Notes under the pieces: generated by a model
The model's input: the letters and a program-made list of their open reading frames with translations, nothing else
What the model was told of the DNA's origin: nothing
Databases searched by the model: none
DNA from: Pyricularia pennisetigena
Taxonomy: Eukaryota; Ascomycota; Sordariomycetes; Magnaporthales; Pyriculariaceae
Direction: 5' to 3'
DNA: 64,000 nucleotides
NCBI RefSeq assembly: GCF_004337985.1
Contig: NC_043742.1
Span: forward strand, 3,892,176 to 3,956,175
Program-made: the position numbers and the translations under genes
Shown: one piece after another, positions 20,725-31,925 of the stretch
How positions within the stretch are numbered: the first letter of the stretch is position 1
How the letters are laid out: each line of letters starts with the position of its first letter

Positions 20725-21932
20725 GAGGATATTAAGATATATGGCGAACTTGCGGATGCAATTGACGTAGGTTCTTGCGTTACTGGAAGCTCGGTCAAAA
20801 CATGGGGACTGTTTTAGTAATTTATGTTCACGACAATCATCACATATCCAAACACTGGCTTTTGGACTACCCCGTTCGTTATATATTAAAACAGGTGAAA
20901 AACTGGTAGAAAAAAGGTCCGCAGGTCAGTCCAGTGGCGAAGACCTCACCCATGGGAATGGAATGAATCGAAGCAATTGGGGAATGATAGCAGGACGAAA
21001 AGTACAGGACCTTTTGAGATCTCTTTCCCGACCATAGAATCAACCAACAGTGGAGGCTTAGACTTAACGCAAAGAGTTCGGCGCCAAGACAGACCTCTAA
21101 CAGACAGATGCATTCCTTTTGAAGCATCGCTCCCTCATTTACCCAAGGCAAGGTGTCAAAACTACCTCTGCATATGCTTTTTGCCAAAGTAGTGACATTA
21201 CTGCACTCGATAGGTCAGTCACAACATCCCTTTCTTGGCGTGATAGACGCATATCTCATCCCAACATGGGCGTTGGAATAGGTAGCCACCTACCTATTGT
21301 AGTTATTGTTTGGCCCAATTAGGAAATGTGCATAAATCATTCACGTTAGGGATATTGAAGGACTCCTATTTATGAGTCCATCTCACAGAATAAAGTCGCC
21401 ATTGGCCTGGTAAAAGTGATCGACGCTTCGACGAAGAAAAGACGCGCGAGTTGCTCAGGAGCAGCTCACCACAGCAAAAGCAAGGGATAGATTGAGCGAA
21501 TTTTTGATCTGGAGCAACGGTACCTTTATCCTGTACTTGCCCTGGCCGGGATTTTCGTTTGCTGGGTGGAGCCCGACAGAGTGTCACTTTCCATTGAGGG
21601 TTGAGAAAGTGGTCGACGTGAGTAGCATCTGACCTCAAGGTCAGGACAAACAAGAACAGGAGCCGAAAAAGAGCACACAGGTACGTACCGAGTGAAGTCA
21701 CTTCTGCAATCACCCTCTCTCTTCCTCTCTACTTGGATTTATTTAAGCCCTCTCACTCCACTTTCTCCTCATCTCTCTGCTCTCACCTCACGACACCATC
21801 TTCAAACTCAACCTTCACCTTCACCTTCACCCAAGCAAATCCTCCAAACATCATCAAGATCAGCTTATACAGTCTAGATCAGCCATACAAAGTTATCACA
21901 ATCATCATCGAGACTATCTCAAGCTCTTCAAG
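20725..21932. other. Upstream region of the 145-aa secreted protein gene
   Basis: 1.2 kb without a recognisable gene. From about 21710 to 21932 it is C/T- and CA-rich on the + strand, a typical promoter/leader of a strongly expressed fungal gene. No repeats of note. Confidence 0.45.
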
Positions 21933-22626
21933 ATGCAGCTCACCAAAATCTTTGCTCTGGGCGCCGGCCTGGCTACCACGGCCTCTGCCTTTGTGATCCC
22001 CGCCGACAACCTTGCGGTCGCACCCACTCCCTGCATCTCGTCCAATGATGCTAACACGTGCACCCTGTCCATCTTCACCGACCGCTTGATGAACAGGCGT
22101 CTCATGGGACTCTGGAACTGTAAGCGCTTCAACTATCCACCTCTGACTTCCGGACCCGCAAATCCGGAGGATTGACACTCCAACACATCACAGACAAATG
22201 CGAGCACATTGGTCGCGTCGGCACCGAGGAAGACTGGGCTACCTTCTACGGCCAGTGGAGCATCGGCGGCCGTGGCCTCAAGTGGACTGCCGAGTTGACC
22301 ATCGACGGCGACAGAAGTGGCCAGGCCCTTGGCGTAAGTTTAACTATGGGACATTTTCTTAGGAAGCATGCTTTGATAAAGCCAGCGGGCTGTTAGCACG
22401 TTAAACCATATTCTAACACTGCAGTGAATACGATAGGGCATCTGGTATGCTGGTCGCTACACCAACCTGGACAGCGTAAGTTGAAACTGAGATGGTTCAA
22501 GTCAGTTCCCAGATCTGTCTTTCTCAGATACTAACAGTGCTTTGATATCTGTAGGGAGCCCGTTACGACTGCAATGACGACAACAGGGACTCTGAGTGCA
22601 CTCGCGTCCGTTTCGATTGCAGCTGA
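21933..22626 (+). CDS. Small secreted cysteine-containing protein (candidate effector or cell-surface protein)
   Basis: Model join(21933..22119, 22194..22333, 22437..22475, 22555..22626), 145 aa. All four exons close in phase and all introns have GTAAG-type donors. Residues 1-19 form a clear signal peptide (short basic n-region, hydrophobic core, A-S-A cleavage site). The mature part has six Cys (34, 43, 65, 128, 137, 144), suggesting three disulfides, with a Trp/Gly-rich middle and no membrane anchor. Three introns in a 0.7 kb gene are many. I do not recognise a family. Small size, secretion and even cysteine number fit fungal effectors or antimicrobial proteins, but nothing shows which. The 39-nt exon 3 is short and would be missed by many gene finders. 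Confidence 0.82.
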
Positions 22627-23914
22627 ACACATCGCGTCATGACAAATTCACGCACGAACGATAGATAACTACTCCCACTTCTCTCCATAGCTGCCATGGC
22701 TTGTAGTGAGATTAGGACGGTGAGAGTAGGACGGGTCGTCTGAGATATGGACGGGAAAACGTTTGGCGGTAGTATAGTGAGCCTCGTGGCAGAATGGGGA
22801 CTTTTTACTACTGCAAAGGCCAATGATATACAAACATTCCGCATACATAACATTCAGAATGTGACAGGACAGTGACAAAATACCATGCTCGTAATTTGCT
22901 TTCAAAACTTAAGCGCCGCCTCACAAGGCAACGCATCATCGCTTGATGAATTGCTGACGTGATTGAACTTGCACCCGAGCTCCTTCCAAGCCGCACTGGA
23001 TCTCTTCTATATTCTCGATGAGGTCGCGGTCTAGCACAGCTGCTTGAGTGTGGCCAGGCTCGTGCGCATCATCGACGAGATATTTTTGTTCCTTTCGTTA
23101 TTGGGACACTCGACGTGCGACAGGCATACAGATGGGAAAGCTGTTGGAAAGAAATGTCCGTGTCTGCTTTCCTATCCCCTACTCGATCAGTAGACAATCC
23201 AAAAAGACTGCGACATTTATACTTATTTCCCATCCCTTACACCACCGATACTCTCCCTGCCTATTGTATCTTCAAACCGCAGCAGACGCCAAGAAAGCCA
23301 ACAACATTTGATGTGAACTTTCCAAGCGTTTCTTCACAAATTAGGGGCTGGTTGCCTTTACGCAGTTTTCTCATAAGGATGAGGATTGTATTTTTGAACA
23401 AAGTTCTGATTGTGATTAAGGGCAAGAGGCAATACATAAAAAAAAAAAAAAAAGGTTAAACCGGCATCTCGAATTTGCAGACTTGGGAAAGGGTATTAAG
23501 AGTGATTGAATCCCAGGTTATTCCAGATTTATACCAGCCTCTACCAATTCAGAAAAGTCGTTACTTCTGCGTCCAGTGTTCGTTCCTATGCTGCATGAAT
23601 ATCTACCGTCTGGGGTTGACTTACGTAAACATCAAGTTCAGCCCCACTTCACGCGTCGCGAGTCGAACAAACTTGAAGCTCCAACGACCAAAAGGCTTTT
23701 GGCGCCAAAAGTAAGTAAGCCAGCCTCGAAGCGGACAAAGAAACTACGGAAAAGGTGCCTTTGGTACGAACTTTCTGTCGCATCCCATTGATCCAATTGC
23801 CAATTGTGAAGCTCGCAACCCATCGATTCGACAACACGGAATCTGCACTTGTCCCGGCATCCCCACACACAATGCGTTGACCCCCAATCGGCTCAAGCCA
23901 CCAGCACACCAACG
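22627..23914. other. Intergenic upstream of COX10
   Basis: No gene is recognised. There is an A-run near 23439-23454 and ordinary mixed sequence; the right end is the COX10 promoter and leader. Confidence 0.45.
23872..23880 (+). promoter_or_regulatory. Minimal upstream ORF (Met-Arg-stop) before COX10
   Basis: ATG CGT TGA lies 34 nt before the COX10 start codon, within what is probably its leader. If transcribed, ribosomes would have to re-initiate or leak past it. Whether the transcript start lies upstream of it is unknown. Confidence 0.35.
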
Positions 23915-25576
23915 ATGCCCGGTCCGAGAGCTTCGCTGCCGAGCCTCAGCGCCGTCGACAATGTGTGCTGGCGGTGTTGCAGCAGCAGCAGCAGCAGCAG
24001 CCGGCCGGTGCCCGGGCAGAGATTGACAAGACTCGCAATCGGAAACCAGGCGCAGCCCCTGTCGACCTCGCCCGCCCGTCCGCTCCGTTTCCTCGCCACC
24101 ACACCCGTTAGAACAGCAGCAGGTCAGTCGCCGAGGCCGAAGGGAGCATACTTTCTATCAAATGTGCTGCTGGAAAGATTCGGTGGCTTCCAGTTCAGCC
24201 CTCGATCTCGAGCCGTAGCCGGCATATCTGGGTCAAACATATCAAATACAAAGAGAAATGCCACCGTCGCCGCCGACATACCACCATCGACGTCAACAGT
24301 ACGCCCGCCAGTCGACGAAGAGCTCCCTCCCCACCGTCGACGACAAGCGGCGCGTCGCACTGCCGAGCAGGCGGCTTCTGATCCCTCAAATGCACCCTCT
24401 GGGGCTGCACAAACCACCCCAGTGACGCCACCGCCTGCACCATCAGGCGAGATTCCTCCCGATGCATCCAGCATCCTCTCCAACGCAGCGGCTGCTCAGC
24501 CCGCTCAGTCCCTCCGCCGCCGTCTGACGACACTTCTTGCGCTGTCAAAACCCCGACTTACGATGCTCGTTGTGCTCTCCGCGATGGCCCCTTACGCCCT
24601 CTACCCAGTGCCAGACTTCCTAACACCCGGAGTATCGGCACCATCACTCTCACCCCTGACCCTCCTCTTCCTGACGACCGGAACAACCCTCTGCTCCGCT
24701 GCGGCCAACGCGCTCAACATGATATACGAGCCCAAGACGGACGCCCTGATGAGCAGGACGAGGACGAGGCCGCTGGTCAGGAACCTGGTCAGCACGCGCG
24801 CCGCCGTCTGCTTCGCCCTCTTCTGCGCGACGACGGGCATCCTCGCCCTGCACCTGGGCGTCAACCCGACCGTCGCATTCCTCGGCGCCGCCAACATCGT
24901 CCTCTACGCGGGCATCTACACCCCGCTGAAGCGCGTCTCGGCCGTCAACACGTGGGTCGGCGCCGTGGTGGGCGGCATCCCGCCGCTGATGGGCTGGGCG
25001 GCCGCGGCGGGCGAGTCGGCCGTGGGCGACGGCTCGTGGCGCGAGCTCCTCTTCGCCCCCGACGGCAGCAGCGCCGGCGGCTGGCTGTTCGCGGCCCTGC
25101 TCTTCGCCTGGCAGTTCCCGCACTTCATGGCGCTGTCGTGGGGGGTCCGCGACGAGTACCGCGCCGCGGGCCTGCGCATGCTCGCTTGGACGAACCCGGC
25201 CCGCAACGCCCGCGTCGCCCTCCGCTACGGCTTCGTCTTTGTGCCTCTGTGCGTCGGCCTCTGTGCCGTCGGCGTCACCGAGTGGTCCTTTGCCGTCACC
25301 TCGCTGCCCGTCAACCTCTGGCTCGTCCGCGAGAGCGTCCGCTTCTGGCGGGCCCAGGGCGCCGCCGGATCTGCGCGCGGCCTCTTCTGGGCCAGCGTCT
25401 GGCACCTCCCCGTCGTCATGGTCTTGGCCCTGCTGCAGAAAAAGGGCATGTGGGGCCGCATCTGGAGGAGCGTCTTTGGCGACGGCGACCCAGATGATGA
25501 CCTTGCCATCGACGACGACGGCTGGGAGTACTTGGACGAGAACGAGGAGCCTCCGGCTGTGACGACAAGGTCTTGA
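23915..25576 (+). CDS. COX10: Protoheme IX farnesyltransferase (heme O synthase), mitochondrial
   Basis: Uninterrupted frame of 553 aa from the first ATG. The N-terminal ~210 residues are Arg/Ser/Ala-rich with seven consecutive Ser from an AGC repeat, then a Pro-rich linker. This fits a mitochondrial presequence followed by a variable matrix region. The UbiA-type membrane core follows. [12 protein letters not shown] opens TM1. The first polyprenyl-binding loop is N-M-I-Y-E-P-K-T-D with the SRTRTRPL that follows it in COX10. The second is YTPLKR-x5[28 protein letters not shown] and [11 protein letters not shown] are also family-typical. About eight membrane helices are expected. The enzyme attaches a farnesyl chain to heme B to make heme O in the inner mitochondrial membrane, for cytochrome oxidase assembly. 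The C-terminus is acidic. A two-codon upstream ORF precedes the start. Confidence 0.95.
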   Translation: MPGPRASLPSLSAVDNVCWRCCSSSSSSSRPVPGQRLTRLAIGNQAQPLSTSPARPLRFLATTPVRTAAGQSPRPKGAYFLSNVLLERFGGFQFSPRSRAVAGISGSNISNTKRNATVAADIPPSTSTVRPPVDEELPPHRRRQAARRTAEQAASDPSNAPSGAAQTTPVTPPPAPSGEIPPDASSILSNAAAAQPAQSLRRRLTTLLALSKPRLTMLVVLSAMAPYALYPVPDFLTPGVSAPSLSPLTLLFLTTGTTLCSAAANALNMIYEPKTDALMSRTRTRPLVRNLVSTRAAVCFALFCATTGILALHLGVNPTVAFLGAANIVLYAGIYTPLKRVSAVNTWVGAVVGGIPPLMGWAAAAGESAVGDGSWRELLFAPDGSSAGGWLFAALLFAWQFPHFMALSWGVRDEYRAAGLRMLAWTNPARNARVALRYGFVFVPLCVGLCAVGVTEWSFAVTSLPVNLWLVRESVRFWRAQGAAGSARGLFWASVWHLPVVMVLALLQKKGMWGRIWRSVFGDGDPDDDLAIDDDGWEYLDENEEPPAVTTRS

Positions 25577-27254
25577 GGGATCATGTCTGATGGAATGAAA
25601 ATGCCCCCTCTTTTTTTTTTTTGACCGCAATTATTTCACGGGGTAACAAGCCCTGGGGGTCATGGCGTGATTGCACACAAAAGGCGATCAGCCAAAAGAC
25701 CAACGCCGCTCGGTGGTGTACCCAGAGAAAACAGGAGGGAGGAAGAGCAAAACGTCACACAAAACAAACCTCCTTCTGCGTCGGTCCACTGCACGCATCC
25801 GACCAAGCTGGTTCTGTTGCCATATCATTGGTGGTTGAGGATAACGATCTGTTAGATCAGGAGCGAGTTCTTTGCCCCTTCCCTCCCCTCCCTCTTTTCA
25901 CTTTGTTGTATTTTCAAGCATTTAGAGTGTAAAATTGTACAACACAATATCCTAGTTTGTTTTCTTTTTCTTTTGCCATGCCTACAAATGTTCAATATTC
26001 AAAACTTACTGTCTTGCCCCTGGTTTCGGTCGAGCAGATCATGCAGGGCCAGACGGATTGTGCATCGCTTGCCGCCGTAAAGGATCGCTTGGTAGTTCCC
26101 GACTTCTGCGCCGAGCCGCTCGATTCTCATGTCTTGCACGCCTACGGGGGATTGAGTAGCGCCTGTTTCCGTGAGCTGCAAATGCCACATGACAAGCGAC
26201 TGCACCAAATGTGTTCAACCAGATGCCAAATCCTATTTTGAGCAAGGTCTAAGTAGTCTAAGCTCTATTGTTAAACGTGATGCAAATTTCCCAGCTGGCC
26301 TTGGCGTTTCCTTGTTTCATGCCATGGCCATCAACTGTTACGGAAGCAGTCCGTCCTTGTACGCCTAAATTCCATGCCTTGATCCTGCCGTTCCGTGGGT
26401 ATCTCGAATATGAAAAAAGTTCCTCGTTGTCCTCATTTCGAAAAACGAAAGAAAAAACGAATATCCACGCGGAATTGTCGTAGGAGAAATAAAGAAAAAA
26501 AAAAGAGACTCATGTTGAGAAACAAAAACAAGAAAATAGGCCGAAGATCGTTAGCATATCAAAATCATAAACGCCAATGTTAATGCAGTGATGACAAACG
26601 GGAGGAATCGGAAACGGACGAGACGAGATGAGATGAGATGAGAAAATGAAATGAAGCAGAGAAAAAAAAAGTGAACAATTATAAGAGACAGAGCCACAAT
26701 ATTGTGCGCTCTAGACTGTAGAGAGTGGAAGAAGAGAAAAAAAAAAGGAAGACTAGAGTAAAAAACATGATAGTAAAAAATTATGAAAACCGCCCCCCAG
26801 ATACCAATATACACAAGGAGTGAGGCCAATGCAAAACCCCAAGCCGCCACCAGAAACGCCATACCACCATAATGAACGTGAGAAATCAAGAAATAAAAAT
26901 GCTCGGCCTGTTACCAGTAAAGTGTTGCTGGTAACCATTGGGCAAGAGAGAAAAAAGGGGGTCACTCCCATTTTTTCAAAACGAGAGTAGGAAGAGTAAT
27001 TAAAGAGGAAAAAAAAACACCATAAAGCTGAAAAAAATCGAGACGTTAAAAAGCAGGCGGGGATATCAAGTGAAAGAAAAGGAATGTCGTCTGGATGTGG
27101 CGACGTGGGTCATCCAGGAGTAAAGGGACAAACATGAAAGTAAAGACACAAAAGTAGAAAGGAATTTGAAACAATAAGAAATTCAGGAGTCAAAAGACTC
27201 CCTCACACTTCTGTGTTGTTTCGTATGAGGTCCGGGCTAGTAAAAGCGGCCGAC
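25577..27254. other. Convergent 3' region between COX10 and the Myb-like gene
   Basis: 1.7 kb without a supported gene. A/G-rich simple sequence dominates 26440-27190 on the + strand, including a (GATGA)n-like patch near 26620-26640. The 94-codon + frame at 25957-26241 has no family resemblance and is likely chance or 3' untranslated sequence. Confidence 0.45.
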
Positions 27255-28380
27255 TTAGACGCCGTGGTGTCCGGATCCGGAACCCCGATGAATAAGGGAG
27301 CCAATGCCCATCTCAACGCTGGGTAACCTCTGGCCGTGCCCAAGGTATGGGCTGGGGCTGTGGCTGTCTTCTGCGTGGTTTTGAGCATAACCAGCCGTGT
27401 GGGTACTTGACACCGAGTTGCTGTATCCGTGGTGGTGTTGGTGTTGGCTAGGACCAACATAGTAGCCACTGTGATTGGCATATGCCGTCGTGTTGGGGTG
27501 GTGCATCGCAGCTGTCACTGCACCGTATGCACTGCCCCCAGCGCTGCCACCGGCACTGATGCCTGCGGACGAAGGCGAGGAATAATGGAGTTCCTGCTCG
27601 TCGATCGGGGTCATGCCCGACACTCCGCTATCATCATCATATGCCGTGTTTGAGTGACCGCCATCGGCGCGCTCACGTCGAGCCGCATGACGAGCAGCTG
27701 ACTGCAGGTTTTTGATGCCGTTGGCCATGATCTGTGCAAGACGTCATGGTTTTCATTAGCGATAATGGCTCTCCGATGTTTTGAACCAGAGGTTCCTTGC
27801 GTACCTTTTGTTCAACCACATTCCACTTTTCGCCAGTGATTCGGGCAAGTGGCTGCCAAATTTCCTTGCGAACCTTCATGTACTCCTGAGCCAGGCGCTC
27901 CAACTTGCGCGCATCCCAATCATCGGCGCCCCTGCGCTCCATAAGGCGCTCATGGCGTTTGCGGCACGCGTTGGAGGTCTTGGAGGGAAAATGAGTGGAC
28001 TGGATACTGGACCAGTTCAGCCCCTGCGCGCGAGCGGTAATGAGAGTTTGGTCCTCCTCAGCGCTCCATGCTCCGGAAGAGGCTCTGTGCGGGTGGGAAG
28101 GGGTTGGCAGCCCATGACTGAAGTTGTTTGCAGGGATGGTGATGGGCGGCGGTGGCGGCGGTGCGACAGCGTAGGGGTCGAAAGAAGGAAGCGCCATGGG
28201 AGGCTGTGTATGTGTTGCTGACAATGGCTCGTAATATGAAGTAGCTGCAGCCATATTACTGTTACTCCTCCCGTTGTAGTATGCCATTTGCGACGTGGTG
28301 GTGGAGATGCTAGCCGGCATTGCGAGAGGATTTGCTGTGTATCGGAGGTGGTTATGAGATTGTCGCGTGATTTTGGGCAT
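27255..28380 (-). CDS. Myb/SANT-like DNA-binding protein
   Basis: Model complement(27255..27731, 27805..28380), 350 aa. The N-terminus is Pro-rich with six consecutive Pro. Next comes a Myb-type helix set, GAWSAEEDQTLITARAQG, with NWSSIQ and the recognition-type helix KTSNACRKRHERLM. A second, more diverged repeat contains IWQPLARITGEKWNVVEQK. The C-terminal half is Gly/Ser/His/Tyr-rich with several short His runs and is probably disordered. Fungal regulators of this build act in the nucleus in development and stress responses; I cannot name an orthologue. The first in-frame ATG is at 28380. A second at about 28322 (MPASIS...) would drop 20 residues and is a possible start. The upstream sequence is long and may contain a leader intron. 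Confidence 0.85.
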
Positions 28381-30588
28381 GCTAAGTAGGATTCCGTTAT
28401 TTGGCACTCTCGTTTTAACGAGTGTGACCCAGCAGGGAGAGATGCGACATATGATTTGGAGGTGTCAGACCCGAATTCAAGTGAACAGAAAAAAAAAGGA
28501 GAAAAAAAAAAGAAAAAGGTCCGAGTGAGTGTCTTGACAGGTGTGGACTGAGGTGAAGTTGACCGTGAGTGAAACGAGGAAACGGTCAGGCCAGGTTCGT
28601 TTGATGGCTCTGATGGCTGCTGCTGTGGAGATATCGACTGGCTCTTGGACAGTTTGTTTTGAAAGGCAATGGAACGAAAGAAAGCTAAAACAAACCGCAA
28701 GGCGCATATAGAATTTGATATATCAATTTATCGAGTTCATCTGGATGTCACAAGGTGAGACGGCTCGAGAGGTGATCACGGCGCTGCAGTGACTTATAAG
28801 TGGGAGTGGGTGACAGGGGGGAAGTCCAAAAGTAGAAACGGCATCGATCTGGCTTTGTGGGCCCCGGCTGCAGGCACAACTGTGTAGGGCCAGAGCAAGG
28901 TGAAGACGCCGTGTAGTTGATCTGAAACAAGGATACATCTAAGCTGGGCTTGTCTGCTGAAACCCGGTAGGTGTGTCTAAACGAAGAGATTGAACGGGTT
29001 TGAGCCGCGCACATTGGCTGACGGCTTGTGTGGGCGTCTGTTGTCCAAGCCGGGCGGCTAACAAGATGTCCAGCAGTGGGTCTGCCGAGAACGCGGAGCG
29101 GTAGGGCGGCTAGCATTCTGCAAGTTGATGATCGTCGAGGGGGGTTACCTTACCCTTGTCCCTGCGGTCGTCCCAAAATTCAGACGAACCATCAAGCTTT
29201 TGCAAAAATTGGATGGCATTGTGCTAGGACCTGAATATATTGATTAGCCGCTTGTTTGCCATAGCTCATGAGGTGAGGGATGTCGCAAATCCACCAAAAG
29301 CCCAACCGTAAACAAACGAAAAACAAGACAAGAAAAGAAAGTAAAAAAATAAAAATAAAAATAAAGATTCGAAATTACTCGAAACCCCAAGCCGCATCGT
29401 GAATAGAAATTTGAGATTACAGCTTACTGCAATCAGCCATTCGGCACATCAAAACATCAGAGGAGAAAAAGGGGCAATAGAATTGGGGTGCAAGCGTAGA
29501 CGCACGGCAAATGCAGGTACACACCACAACACTACGCTACGTGGAGGGTCAAAAATAGAGGTGGGCAGGGGGTGTGTGCTGGTTGGTGAGGGGGAGGGGA
29601 AATAGCCGCCAGTTACTGGCGCCGGGCAACTTCCAGCCTTGTACAGTGATGCCCACCCACCATGGTTGGGCCAAGACCAAGCCTCGCTCACTGTCATACC
29701 ATACTGGACTTCTGAAGCGTCGTTACATAAGGTTCCGTCTTTTTTTCCGGGCTAAATCAGGAACACGATTCGGAAGCCAAGGTAAGCAGACCGCAGCAGA
29801 TGGGATAAGAACTTTATTGAGCTGGGTACCAATGTATTTGTTTACTTTGGTCTTTTTTCTCTGCATTGCTCCTTGTGATCACGGTCATTTAGGTACAGCT
29901 GGGTCTCTAAATAAAATAAATGTCTGTCCCGGGGCTCCGGGTACTTTGGGCTGCTGAACCAACATCCTCAAGTCGAGGTCGACAACCCCAATGCAAATAA
30001 GCTCATCAGGAAGCGGCGAAGGAGCTCGGCTCTGTCATGAAACAAAAGACAAAGTGCTCAGCCACTCAGATGTACTCGGTTCGGGAGTTGGTGGTGGTTG
30101 TTGGCGTCTTAGGGAGACGGCAACCAAAAGAGAGAAATCGAATCTTCATTCCACGCCAAGCTCCCGACACATTGGGACTGGACTGCAGAAGCGCCTACAA
30201 TGGGGAAAAGAACCCACTCGTCGGCGTCTATCAAGCGCGAACTGACGGACATCGGAAGTAAATACACAGAAGAAACATGGCATGTCAAATGGGTAACAAA
30301 CCAACAACATGGTAGACGCCGCGGTTAAAGAGCCGAGGGACACGCACGGCCAGGTTGTTGCGGGCGCTAGAGGGGCATCACAAAGTGGATGTGGCATCAT
30401 CACATCAAGGCCGCAGATGCATCGCAAAATCACCGAACTGGACTTTGTAGGCTCAAACTGCCGCAGTATCCGCTTCGAGAGACCAAGGGACCATGAATGA
30501 CAAGTCTAAACAAGACTGCGTGCTTTAAATGGGGGCCGCTTGAGAAGTTGCTCCGGAGTCGAGGGGTTCAACCTATGTAGCACAAAGT

Positions 30589-30624
30589 AAGGCAGGGAAG
30601 GGTACGTATGTACCTTCCTGCCTT
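30589..30624. repeat. Imperfect inverted repeat centred on GTAC
   Basis: The left arm (17 nt, 30589-30605) and right arm (15 nt, 30610-30624) are reverse complements apart from two extra G in the left arm; the spacer is 4 nt. It could form a hairpin or cruciform. Function unknown. Confidence 0.7.
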
Positions 30625-30952
30625 GCCGTTGTGATGAACACGACGTTGAAATTTCTTCGCAACGTGGGGGCCACTGAAGCCAAAAAAGATGCATGCGATC
30701 AGAAAGTCTAGACTAGGTGTTTTCCAGTTATAGGGATGGCACAATCGTGTAGAAAGTAGACATGAAACATTTCGACGGGCGCTTTCCAAATCAAGCACAG
30801 AACAAAGGGACTCTAACGGACAGTCCTCCCCGAAGTGGGAAAAAAAGATGCAAACTTACCAAGGAGGAAGTAGGTAGGTGACGGGATTTCTACAGTTGGC
30901 AGGCGCGCGTAGGACCCGACGATTCGGCGCTTCCCGAAAGCACACATCAATG

Positions 30953-30957
<5 letters not shown>

Positions 30958-30984
<27 letters not shown>
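30958..30984. repeat. Poly(A) tract, 27 nt
   Basis: Uninterrupted A run in the gene-poor region. It could be slippage or the tail of an old retroposed sequence; no flanking duplication was noticed. Confidence 0.9.
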
Positions 30985-30987
<3 letters not shown>

Positions 30988-31902
30988 GCAAGCGCTCGGG
31001 CGAAGAAAGAGCCGCCAGCGAATGTGACGGGCGCGTGTTTTCTGCGGGCTCAGGGACAAGCCAGGTTCAGAATACCAAATCAGGTTAAGCTTGACGCCCC
31101 TATTTTTGGCCAGTCTGTTCACGTGAAAATGACATTGGTGATTGGCGGGAGCTTGGGGGCGATCCACCATGGGCGGATCTGGGGTTTGTTCTGTTGTAGC
31201 GGAGAGCAGAGACAGGAGAAGGCAGCTCGGCAGCACCTGGTCACACGTTGAGCCGAGAATCCTTTCCTACAACCTGCAATCTGCTCACATGCTTGAGCTG
31301 GACCAGGTCTTGCTCGCTTTGGACATATACAATGCACCGACCAGTTCTTACATCTAGGATAAGCACGGGAATGTCAAAAGACGTATGGAATTCTTTGCTA
31401 CTGTTCGGTAACTGGCAGCGCATGCACAGCTCTGCCGGAGCTTTACATAATAATCTTGGCGATGTCACAATGCTGTCAGCATCCCCGTTTCCCGTAGCAG
31501 GGGGCTAAGGCTACGCCAAAGCCAGAAGCTCCAACTTCGCCTCATGAGGACGACTGAATTTATTGCCATACATATCTGTTGTAACATGCCTCAAGTATAC
31601 TACGTAAATAACTACAATAGACTGTGTAAATCATGTTACAGATTCGTTTAGTACGTGGAATTTCTTGGTTAAAGCCTCGAGTTACTGCTTGTTGGCGTTG
31701 CTCATTGTCGGCCCTTTGCAATCATCAGGAGCCTTGCCACTTGAGCTATTGCTAGCTTTATGTGCGCTCACCTCGGAATATGACTTGGTACGGAACTGAT
31801 GACAGGTATCCTGCCGATGACGGCATTGAGCAAGGGTCTCGGAACCCCCTATGGGATATATGTGGAATACCGACTTAGTGAACCTACTAGAGAGACAAAG
31901 AG

Positions 31903-31925
31903 AAAAAAAAAAAAAAAAAAAAAAA
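31903..31925. repeat. Poly(A) tract, 23 nt
   Basis: Second uninterrupted A run in the gene-poor region, about 0.9 kb from the first and in the same orientation. Confidence 0.9.

Noticed and set aside
24650..25630. 326-codon - frame opposite COX10
   Set aside because: Shadow of a GC-rich gene; composition dominated by Gly/Ala/Arg/Asp with no motif, while COX10 is unmistakable.
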